Positions 1 through 6,145 of a stretch of 6,258 nucleotides of DNA are shown here, piece after piece (position 1 is the first letter of the stretch; every line of letters starts with the position of its first letter). The notes beneath the pieces are model-generated. The model searched no databases and was not told the origin of the DNA. It saw only the letters and a list, made by a program, of their open reading frames with translations. Made by a program: the position numbers and the translations under genes. The stretch is from Bacteroidaceae bacterium (GTDB lineage: Bacteria > Bacteroidota > Bacteroidia > Bacteroidales > Bacteroidaceae): assembly GCA_028707655.1 (NCBI GenBank), contig JAQWAN010000125.1, positions 1 through 6,258 on the forward strand. Reading direction: 5' to 3'.

Positions 1-37
1 CTAAAATCTTACTCGTTATTTCATATGGTGGCTTCAT
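1..37 (-). CDS. Fic-family protein, N-terminal fragment (partial, runs off left edge)
   Basis: Reading leftward from an ATG at 37-35, the frame stays open to the window edge and gives MKPPYEITSKIL. The PPYEIT-type N-terminus is one I associate with Fic-domain proteins, which transfer AMP or other nucleotide groups onto target proteins through an HPFxxGNGR motif. That catalytic motif would lie outside the window, so the assignment rests on 12 residues only. Support for a real start comes from a Bacteroides-type promoter on the same strand (-7 at 78-71) and from paired palindromes between that promoter and the ATG. The gene is transcribed divergently from the AAA-WYL-DUF262 genes. It could belong to a toxin-antitoxin or effector module, but nothing here shows that. 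Confidence 0.5.
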   Translation of the reverse strand, partial: MKPPYEITSKIL

Positions 38-47
38 GTCTGTATTC

Positions 48-73
48 TTGATAGTATCATTTGATAGTATCAA
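48..73. promoter_or_regulatory. Tandem palindromic operator-like sites
   Basis: Two copies of a 13-bp unit lie head to tail. The copy at 61-73, TTGATAGTATCAA, is a perfect palindrome around a central G. The copy at 48-60 differs only in its last base and keeps perfect 5-bp inner arms. They overlap the -7 element and the predicted start of the leftward transcript and end 10 bp before the start codon of the Fic-like gene. This is the expected arrangement for repression by a dimeric DNA-binding protein, perhaps autoregulation by the fic operon. The regulator is not identified. No copy was seen near the rightward promoters. Confidence 0.5.
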
Positions 74-101
74 AGATAAATATTTGAATCATCTTGGCAA
101 T
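71..101 (-). promoter_or_regulatory. Leftward Bacteroides-type promoter for the Fic-like gene
   Basis: On the minus strand, TATCTTTG (78 to 71) matches the Bacteroides -7 consensus TAnnTTTG exactly. ATTG (101 to 98) lies 19 bp upstream and matches the -33 TTTG at three of four positions. Transcription would begin near 64, giving a leader of roughly 27 nt before the ATG at 37. The position, spacing and downstream start codon agree with each other, but the site is a consensus match only. Confidence 0.45.
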
Positions 102-140
102 GAGTGTCAGGAAAAATTAAACCTAACTTACTTATATGTG

Positions 141-193
141 TACAAAAGGTGTGTTTATGAAGCAAGATTGAGAGGCTTTGTACACCTTTTGTA
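141..193. repeat. Perfect 12-bp inverted repeat with 29-nt spacer
   Basis: TACAAAAGGTGT at 141-152 is the exact reverse complement of ACACCTTTTGTA at 182-193. The 29-nt spacer contains a short inner pair, AAGC (160-163) and GCTT (175-178). No T-tract directly follows either arm, so it is not a typical intrinsic terminator. It could be a regulator binding site, a recombinase core site, the remnant of a small mobile element, or an RNA hairpin. It lies upstream of the Fic-like promoter. Confidence 0.55.
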
Positions 194-285
194 GGTTAAA
201 TATTTTATTAATTATAAATCCAAATCTATGGTTTTTCTTATATACCATATGATTTCTGTTAGCATTGCCATAGAGTTGATGATAT

Positions 286-328
286 AAAAAAAAGTGGCTA
301 AGCTGTACCTTATGTATTAGCTCGCCAC
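286..328 (-). terminator. Leftward rho-independent terminator-like hairpin
   Basis: On the minus strand the sequence folds as GTGGC (328-324) with GCCAC (298-294), then AGCT (322-319) with AGCT (304-301). The two stems are separated by a small internal loop (C opposite TA), and an optional inner 3-bp pair lies within the loop. The stem is followed directly by eight Ts (293-286 read on the minus strand). This is the form of an intrinsic terminator for a leftward transcript. The plus-strand reading lacks a T-tract. No leftward gene was recognised upstream of it, so it may end a small RNA or isolate the Fic-like gene from readthrough. Confidence 0.5.
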
Positions 329-516
329 AATCGTTCTCCAACATGTTTATCTCTCTTTGCTACACTACATTGCAACCATAAAGGTATAATTATTTATTGA
401 ATTAGTGTATTTTAATTAATAATTATTGCTCTCTCCTACTTGCTTGTTGCCTACAACTTACGATTCATTGGCTTTTGGCCGAGTAATAATAATTTTTTTC
501 TGCAATTAAATAAACT

Positions 517-557
517 TCGGCATACCCAAACAAAACAAGTAATCTGGGCATAGCCAA
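517..557 (-). other. Stable hairpin, better paired as leftward RNA
   Basis: Positions 517-528 pair with 545-557, giving 12 base pairs with a single bulged base at 552 and a 16-nt loop (529-544). Two of the pairs are G-U wobbles if the RNA is read on the minus strand but A-C mismatches on the plus strand, so the structure favours leftward transcription. The arms also form an imperfect direct repeat (GGCATACCCAA at 519-529, GGCATAGCCAA at 547-557). It may be the 5' structure of a small RNA ending at the terminator at 286-328. No leftward promoter was found for it. Confidence 0.3.
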
Positions 558-626
558 TACAGGTGATTAGGCGTTTTATATGTGAATTGTGGTAATGTGT
601 CACAAAAGGACTTTATTTTATTTTTC

Positions 627-669
627 ATTGTGGTGTGCCATTGTTTCGCATATCTTTGTTTTATATTTG
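627..669 (+). promoter_or_regulatory. Two overlapping Bacteroides-type promoters for the AAA-WYL-DUF262 genes
   Basis: TATCTTTG at 651-658 and TATATTTG at 662-669 both match the -7 consensus TAnnTTTG exactly. ATTG at 627-630 (spacer 20 bp) and ATTG at 640-643 (spacer 18 bp) are three-of-four matches to the -33 TTTG at suitable distances. Transcription would begin around 665-678, some 20-30 nt before the ATG at 697. This placement decides the start codon of the AAA ATPase, because the longer in-frame starts at 589 and 595 lie upstream of the promoter. Confidence 0.5.
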
Positions 670-696
670 TATTTCAAAGATTTAAAAAACGGAGAA

Positions 697-2343
697 ATGA
701 ACAATTTAAAGTCTTCTGAACCAATCAACTTGCTTGGGAACATAGAAATGGTTATTGAGTTGTCTGAGAACTCACGGTTGAGTGATGAATTCTATGAAAA
801 GGCTAAACCATATATTGATGTTATAAAGAGCCATTTGCAATTGTCCGATATGGCTGCCCTTTTTTTCTCAATTTTTGTAGATAATGACAATTCTAGCTAT
901 ACATCTATAAAGGATTTATCACAACATTTGGATTGCCGCAAGATACGTATTATGCAATATGGAGATTCTCTTCACGAACTGGAAAAGAGGCGATTGATCC
1001 GTTGCCGTAGAAGAGACAATGAAGTAGGTTATAGAGTTCCAAGCGAAGTTTTTTATGCGTTAACAGAAGAGAGGGCAATTGAACCATGGCAAAACTCCCA
1101 CCTTTCCCAGGAAGATTTTTTCAGCTTTGTCAATGACCTGTTTAAAGAGAGAAAGGAAGATGAAATTCTCTATCCAGATATGGTAAATGAGCTTAAAGCA
1201 CTGGTCTATGCCAATCCTAATCTTGAATTATGCAAAATTATTAGAAAGAGCGACTATGCAGAATATGAAAAAAATCTGTTACTTTATTTTTGCAATATCC
1301 TGGTAAATGACAATGAAGACCAGGTTATTGTGTCTGAATTGGAATCCATCTTTGAAAAAGGAGATATGTCACTCATTAAAATGTCACTTAGGAAGGATAA
1401 CAATAGATTGTTAGAAGATAAATGGATAGAAAAAATTTGCTTTAATGGTTTCTCCGATGGTTGTTGGTTTAAACTTACCGATAAGGCCAAACAGGAGTTA
1501 GTAGGAGAAGAGATATTGCAAAAGAGTACACCTAAGCTTAAAAAAAATATTATCCAGCACAATACGATTGTTAAGAAAGAGCTTTTTTTTGATGAGTATG
1601 AGCAGGAACAGATTGACAAGTTGACTGTGTTACTAAGGCCCCATAATTTTACAGCGGTACAGAAAAGACTATTGGACAGTGGAATGCGCAATGGTTTTGC
1701 CTGTCTCTTTCATGGTTTACCCGGTACTGGAAAAACCGAAACCGTATACCAGATAGCTAGGCAAACGGGGCGTAATATCTTACCGGTTAATGTTTCCGAG
1801 ATTAAAAGTAAGTGGATTGGTGAAACCGAAAAAAACATCAAAATACTCTTCGAAGATTATCGCGAACTTGTTTCAAAGAGTGAAGTTGCCCCAATCTTGT
1901 TGTTCAATGAAGCAGACGCCTTGCTTGGCACCCGTTTGGAGACGCTTGCATCTATAGACAAGATGGAAAATGCACTGCAGAACATCATTCTTCAGGAGAT
2001 GGAAAATCTTAACGGAATAATGATAGCCACCACTAACCTCACCAAAAATTTGGATAATGCTTTCGAAAGACGGTTTATCTACAAGATTAAGTTTCTGCAA
2101 CCGAGCGTACAAGCAAAAAAACAGATATGGAGAGCCATGTTGTCACACATGCCAGATTCCCATGCAGAGCAATTGGCTGTAAAATATGATTTTAGCGGAG
2201 GACAAATTGAGAACATTGTTCGCAAAAGTGCCGTTGAACAGATTCTTTCTGGAGGGCAGCCTTCTCTGGAAACCATAATGGGTTTTTGCCGAACCGAACG
2301 GTTGAAACCTGTAGATTGCAGGTCAAGAATCGGTTTTATTTAA
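697..2343 (+). CDS. AAA+ ATPase (SpoVK/Vps4-like) with N-terminal winged-helix-like region
   Basis: From the ATG at 697 the protein has 548 residues. Residues 40-120 contain a helix-rich region ending in LEKRRLIR and YRVPSEV, typical of a winged-helix fold. Residues 330-510 are a single classical AAA module: Walker A GLPGTGKT (340-347), an aromatic pore-loop motif SKWIGETEKN (371-380), Walker B LLFNEAD (401-407), sensor 1 IATTN (443-447), paired arginine-finger candidates R458 and R459, and a sensor-2-like SGGQIEN (500-506). The pore loop suggests substrate threading or remodelling, as in Vps4 and proteasomal ATPases. The usual Walker B Asp is Asn404, while the catalytic Glu405 remains. The frame extends upstream to a GTG at 589 and an ATG at 595, which would add a hydrophobic stretch, but promoter matches fall inside that extension. 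A WYL gene follows after 21 bp, so the two are probably co-transcribed. The substrate is unknown. Confidence 0.85.
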   Translation: MNNLKSSEPINLLGNIEMVIELSENSRLSDEFYEKAKPYIDVIKSHLQLSDMAALFFSIFVDNDNSSYTSIKDLSQHLDCRKIRIMQYGDSLHELEKRRLIRCRRRDNEVGYRVPSEVFYALTEERAIEPWQNSHLSQEDFFSFVNDLFKERKEDEILYPDMVNELKALVYANPNLELCKIIRKSDYAEYEKNLLLYFCNILVNDNEDQVIVSELESIFEKGDMSLIKMSLRKDNNRLLEDKWIEKICFNGFSDGCWFKLTDKAKQELVGEEILQKSTPKLKKNIIQHNTIVKKELFFDEYEQEQIDKLTVLLRPHNFTAVQKRLLDSGMRNGFACLFHGLPGTGKTETVYQIARQTGRNILPVNVSEIKSKWIGETEKNIKILFEDYRELVSKSEVAPILLFNEADALLGTRLETLASIDKMENALQNIILQEMENLNGIMIATTNLTKNLDNAFERRFIYKIKFLQPSVQAKKQIWRAMLSHMPDSHAEQLAVKYDFSGGQIENIVRKSAVEQILSGGQPSLETIMGFCRTERLKPVDCRSRIGFI

Positions 2344-2364
2344 GGTAATAGAAAAAGTATAACT

Positions 2365-3303
2365 ATGAAACAAAAAAGAAAAAGCAACAAAGAGAGTACC
2401 TCCATCTTGTTTAACCGCTATGTTTGGCTGGTAGAGAGCATTCTTAGTGCAGGCAGAATCTCATTTGAAGAGATTAACGAGAAGTGGAGCCGTTCTCGCC
2501 TGAATTATTCGGGCGACCACATTCCTCTGCGTACATTCCATAATCACCGCCAGGCCATTGAAGAGATGTTTGACATTAATATAGAGTGCGATAAACGCGG
2601 TGGGTATGTATATTACATTGAAAACGAAGATGAAGTACATAGGGGCGGCATGCGATCTTGGATGTTGAATGCCTTTTCGGTTGGGAATCTTCTAAACGAG
2701 AGCGCCCAGATGAAAGAGCGCATCCTGTTCGAAAAGATACCTTCTGGTCACCAGTATCTTACATCTTTCCTCGAAGCTATTCACGACAACCTAGCCGTTG
2801 AGATTTCCTACCAAAGCTTTGAAAGAGATGAGCCAAATACCTTCTCTGTAGAACCCTATTGCCTTAAAGTATTCCGTTTGCGATGGTACCTTCTGGCACG
2901 AAGCCCACATTACCATGAGTTACGCATTTACTCACTAGATCGCATGCATCAAGTGGCAGTTACCCAGACCACATTCATATATCCTGCAGATTTCTCACCA
3001 GAAAACTATTTTTACAACAGCTATGGTATCATACACAGCCACAGTGAAAAACCCGAAACAGTTGTGATTAAAGTGTTTGGCAACCAGCGCCGGTATTTTG
3101 AGACGTTACCACTCCATCATTCGCAAACATTGCTAGAAGATAAGATTGAGTACGCCGTCTTTCAATATCTCCTGCATCCTACCTACGATTTTGTACAAGA
3201 GCTACTTTCGCACGGAGAAAACATTGAGGTCCTTAAACCTACCTCTTTGAGGCAGGAGATTACAAGTGTTATACAGCAAATGTCAAAAATTTATAAAAAA
3301 TAA
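2365..3303 (+). CDS. WYL-domain transcriptional regulator
   Basis: This 312-residue protein has the three-part plan of WYL regulators. An N-terminal winged helix-turn-helix spans about residues 15-85, including RTFHNHRQAIEEMF. A WYL domain spans about 140-205 with the signature RLRWYLLAR (171-179) and the following IYSLDRM (188-194). A C-terminal WCX-like region spans about 230-305 and ends in the pattern FVQELLSHG then IEVLKP. WYL domains bind nucleotide or nucleic-acid ligands in characterised regulators such as BrxR and CapW, which control phage-defence loci, so a ligand-responsive regulator of this cluster is a reasonable inference. It starts 21 bp after the ATPase gene. Its arginine codons are largely CGN and its GC content is clearly higher than that of the downstream genes, which suggests a different origin. 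Its operator was not identified. Confidence 0.9.
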   Translation: MKQKRKSNKESTSILFNRYVWLVESILSAGRISFEEINEKWSRSRLNYSGDHIPLRTFHNHRQAIEEMFDINIECDKRGGYVYYIENEDEVHRGGMRSWMLNAFSVGNLLNESAQMKERILFEKIPSGHQYLTSFLEAIHDNLAVEISYQSFERDEPNTFSVEPYCLKVFRLRWYLLARSPHYHELRIYSLDRMHQVAVTQTTFIYPADFSPENYFYNSYGIIHSHSEKPETVVIKVFGNQRRYFETLPLHHSQTLLEDKIEYAVFQYLLHPTYDFVQELLSHGENIEVLKPTSLRQEITSVIQQMSKIYKK

Positions 3304-3343
3304 AATAGATGAGAGCCATTTAGAAATTTAAACTATATAAACA

Positions 3344-5113
3344 ATGAAAAGTAAAACGGTTTTTAAAACAATTGAAGATTTTCTCTTTCAGGAGAATAAG
3401 ACATTTGTAATTCCTAATTACCAGAGAGGTTACAAATGGGCGGTAAAAGAAAATAATAGTACCTCAAGTGCTGTTCAGAAATTATTAGATGACTTGATAG
3501 GAGCAAACCATGAGCAACCCTATTTTCTTCAGGGTATTACAGTAGTTGAAGAAGATAATAAGATTTTTCTTATAGATGGTCAACAAAGAACTACTACGCT
3601 TTATTTACTCTTATGGTGTCTAGAAAATGAGCTAATAAAGAATATACAACTTGAATATGATATTAGAAAAAGCTCTAAAGAATTTATAAACAATTTAAAG
3701 GTAGATGGTTTCGATTTTGAAGACTTTGATAGAGTCAATGAAAATCAAGATATATATTACTTTAAAAAAGCAATTGAACAGATTAATGCAAAATTAAAAC
3801 CATTTAGAGATGAAAAATCCAAACTATCTGGTTTTATTGATTTTCTTAGAACTAAGGTAACCATTCTATATATAGTTATAGATCAAGAAAAGGCAACAAA
3901 AACCTTTACTATGATGAATGGCTCTAAAGCAACCATGCTACAAGAAGAGCTAGTAAAAGCAGAAATATTAAGAATAATATCTTTGCCAGATATCTCTGAA
4001 CAAATAGTTTCTAGTTCTGTCAACGATAATTTGAATAATCTGAAAGAAATAATTGCAACAGATTGGGAGACAAATGCATTGCGAAGCCGATATGCTCGAG
4101 AATGGGACAAGTGGTTATACTGGTGGAATAAAGACCAAGTAAAAAATTATTTCGACACAGAGAAGCCAATGGGTATGCTTTTAGATTTTTATTTTTGGAA
4201 GAAAGACAACAGTGTTAAATCATTTGATTTTGATAGTTTTAAGGCTTTACTCAATGAAAATGGAGAAAAGGAGAAGCAAAGAACTAAACATATTTTTAAA
4301 GAGTTAAGAGACTTGCAAAAATCCTTCGAAGATATTTTTAGTTCGCCTAGAATTTATAACTATTTAAAAATGTCACTACTCTGTTCAGTAAATGCCCAAG
4401 ATAAATTTGACATGCTCTGCTATTTTATGGAAAGAAAGCATAAAGACAAACTTGAAGACGACTATGCTAAGTGGAGATTAGTAGGGGCAACTCACAGACA
4501 AATTGTAAAAGCTAATGAGTTGAAAAATAATGAAGAGACAAAAGAAAAAAAAGCTCTAGATGCTTATGATAGGTTATCTCAAAAACATGTCTATCAAGAT
4601 TCTTATGATTTAGCATTAAACCAATTGCTTCGCCTGAATGTAGAAGAAGACAATAAATTATTTGCTGGCATTGGAAGGAAATTTGATTTCACTATATATG
4701 GAAGTAAGTCATTGGAGCATATTCATCCTAAATCAAAGGCATACAGGAAAGAGGAGATAGTCTATGAAGATGGAGTTGTGGAAATCCTATACAAAGATGG
4801 CAACGACATTACTTTGCCAGGAGAGCCCATTGGAACAGAGTGGTTAAATAGAGCTTGTATGGAACCTAATTACAGCGAACACTCTATTGGCAACCTACTA
4901 TTGTTAGATAAAAATGAAAATTCAAAATTTAACAATAAGCCATTTAGCGAGAAGAAAGAGATTTATTTTAATGTAAACGAAGTGTTTAAGAGCCGAAATT
5001 TACTTCACACAATTTCTGTTTTTTCTAAGTCAAATTGGACTATAGATGACATTCAGGATAATCAAAAACAATTTATTGCAAGGTTTAAAAAAGATTACGC
5101 TATTAATGAATAA
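3344..5113 (+). CDS. DUF262-DUF1524 protein, GmrSD-like putative type IV restriction nuclease
   Basis: This complete 589-residue protein has both halves of the GmrSD architecture in one chain. The N-terminal DUF262 (GmrS-like) domain shows FVIPNYQRGYKW (21-32), the DGQQRTTTL motif (78-86), whose DGQQR is linked to nucleotide hydrolysis, and the later element FTMMNGSKATMLQEELVKAE (188-207). The C-terminal DUF1524 (GmrD-like, His-Me/HNH) domain shows EHIHPKS (458-464) and IGNLLLLD (515-522), followed by NSKFNNKPF (526-534), matching the expected catalytic histidine and asparagine positions. All key motifs are intact, so it should be active. Relatives use NTP hydrolysis and cut modified phage DNA; the target here is unknown. 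Codons are strongly AT-biased and arginine is mostly AGA, unlike the WYL gene. It lies 40 bp downstream of the WYL gene and 12 bp upstream of a second DUF262 gene. Confidence 0.9.
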   Translation: MKSKTVFKTIEDFLFQENKTFVIPNYQRGYKWAVKENNSTSSAVQKLLDDLIGANHEQPYFLQGITVVEEDNKIFLIDGQQRTTTLYLLLWCLENELIKNIQLEYDIRKSSKEFINNLKVDGFDFEDFDRVNENQDIYYFKKAIEQINAKLKPFRDEKSKLSGFIDFLRTKVTILYIVIDQEKATKTFTMMNGSKATMLQEELVKAEILRIISLPDISEQIVSSSVNDNLNNLKEIIATDWETNALRSRYAREWDKWLYWWNKDQVKNYFDTEKPMGMLLDFYFWKKDNSVKSFDFDSFKALLNENGEKEKQRTKHIFKELRDLQKSFEDIFSSPRIYNYLKMSLLCSVNAQDKFDMLCYFMERKHKDKLEDDYAKWRLVGATHRQIVKANELKNNEETKEKKALDAYDRLSQKHVYQDSYDLALNQLLRLNVEEDNKLFAGIGRKFDFTIYGSKSLEHIHPKSKAYRKEEIVYEDGVVEILYKDGNDITLPGEPIGTEWLNRACMEPNYSEHSIGNLLLLDKNENSKFNNKPFSEKKEIYFNVNEVFKSRNLLHTISVFSKSNWTIDDIQDNQKQFIARFKKDYAINE

Positions 5114-5125
5114 TTTATAAATATT

Positions 5126-6145
5126 ATGAATAAAAGTAAACTAAAGTTTGAAAGTGGAGTAGAGTACACAATTAAGCAGCTTTTTAACGGAGATAATAAG
5201 ATAGTAATACCAGATTTACAACGAGATTACTGTTGGGGCGATAAAGCGTGGAATGAAAAAGCAAATAATTACACCGAGCTAGTTTCGGGTTTCTTAGATA
5301 GTCTTCTATTAGCATTTAATGAAAACAGGCAAGATAAATTACTGTTGGGTTTGATCTATGGATATGAAAGCCCTCATTATACTATTCAACTATGCGATGG
5401 ACAGCAAAGATTGACAACTCTTTTTCTTTTGATGGGCATGATTAATAGAAAAACCGATAAAAATCAGTTTCAACATATACTCATTTCTAAAAGTGAATTA
5501 TTAGACGATAGAGAACCAAATTTGCAGTATGCTATTCGTGAAAGTACACTTTACTTTTTAAGCGATTTGGTTTGTGAGTTTTTTTTGAACAACAATGTCA
5601 AGATTGAACAAATTAAAAAAGAGAGCTGGTATTTTAAAGAATATGACTTAGATGCATCAATTCAGAGCGTTATAAATGCAATTAAAACAATTGATAACAA
5701 GCTAATTAATATAGATATCAATAGCTTTGGAGAATTTGTTTTAAATAATCTTCAAATGATTTATTACGATATGGGTCACAGAACACGAGGCGAAGAGACA
5801 TTTGTTGTAATTAATACTACAGGAGAACCGCTTACAGCGACTGAAAATTTAAAACCAATTTTAATTGGCAAAATTGAAAATGAAAAAGTTAGAGGAGTAT
5901 TCTCTAAAGAGTGGGAAGAAAGAGAAGAGTGGTTTTGGACTAATAGAAGTATCAAAGAGCATACTTCAGATAGTGCACTAAATGATTTTTTTATTTGGTA
6001 TTGGCAAATCTGTCTATTACAGGAGAAATCATGGAAAGATAAAAAATCATATCCACTTAACCCAATTCAACTCTTTCAAAAGAGACCAATTAACTTAGAA
6101 GGACAGGAAGAAAATCCAGATATAGATAAATGGTGTTTATATTAA
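5126..6145 (+). CDS. DUF262 (GmrS-like) protein, C-terminally truncated by IS insertion
   Basis: This 339-residue product is the N-terminal part of a second GmrSD-type protein. It retains IVIPDLQRDYCW (26-37), DGQQRLTTLFLL (91-102) and the distal GmrS element FVVINTTGEPLTATENLK (226-243). It ends before any DUF1524 His-Asn nuclease motif. Full-length relatives with DUF1524 are usually about 550-700 residues, so a large C-terminal part is missing. The native coding sequence appears to stop at codon 336 (Trp). The last residues, Cys-Leu-Tyr, and the TAA are encoded by the IS21-like end that begins at about 6134. It follows the complete DUF262-DUF1524 gene after 12 bp and probably shares its transcript. 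The truncated product may keep nucleotide binding but should lack nuclease activity. The remainder should lie beyond the insertion. It could equally be listed as a pseudogene. Confidence 0.8.
   Translation: MNKSKLKFESGVEYTIKQLFNGDNKIVIPDLQRDYCWGDKAWNEKANNYTELVSGFLDSLLLAFNENRQDKLLLGLIYGYESPHYTIQLCDGQQRLTTLFLLMGMINRKTDKNQFQHILISKSELLDDREPNLQYAIRESTLYFLSDLVCEFFLNNNVKIEQIKKESWYFKEYDLDASIQSVINAIKTIDNKLINIDINSFGEFVLNNLQMIYYDMGHRTRGEETFVVINTTGEPLTATENLKPILIGKIENEKVRGVFSKEWEEREEWFWTNRSIKEHTSDSALNDFFIWYWQICLLQEKSWKDKKSYPLNPIQLFQKRPINLEGQEENPDIDKWCLY

Larger units (their letters stand above)
102..626. other. Gene-poor divergent intergenic region
   Basis: This stretch of more than 500 bases between two divergent promoters is very AT-rich. 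No convincing protein gene was seen in it on either strand. It holds three inverted-repeat structures that are listed separately (141-193, 286-328 and 517-557). No tRNA, rRNA or riboswitch was recognised. Its length and repeated hairpins suggest regulatory RNA, remnants of a mobile element, or the junction between two separately acquired modules. Confidence 0.5.

Noticed and set aside
3..194. Plus-strand open frame entering from the left edge and ending with TAG at 192-194
   Set aside because: It covers the start codon, operators and promoter of the better supported leftward Fic-like gene, and part of it is a 13-bp tandem repeat that shifts frame. No family resemblance was seen.
221..228. CAAATCTA, a minus-strand TAnnTTTG match, as a second promoter for the Fic-like gene
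   Set aside because: No -33-like element lies 18-21 bp upstream, and an 8-bp degenerate motif is expected by chance in AT-rich DNA.
132..344. Minus-strand open frame of 70 codons in the intergenic region
   Set aside because: The terminator-like hairpin lies across its first codons and the perfect inverted repeat across its last ones. It has no recognisable domain and only a poor promoter match, so it is probably chance.
470..500. Hairpin TTGGC/GCCGA near 470-484 with a downstream T-run as a rightward terminator
   Set aside because: The stem is only five pairs including a wobble, and the T-tract at 493-499 begins about 9 bases after it. No rightward gene precedes it.
589..696. N-terminal membrane anchor for the AAA ATPase
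   Set aside because: The hydrophobic residues come from AT-rich sequence that contains two promoter matches. The ATG at 697 gives a normal cytosolic ATPase.
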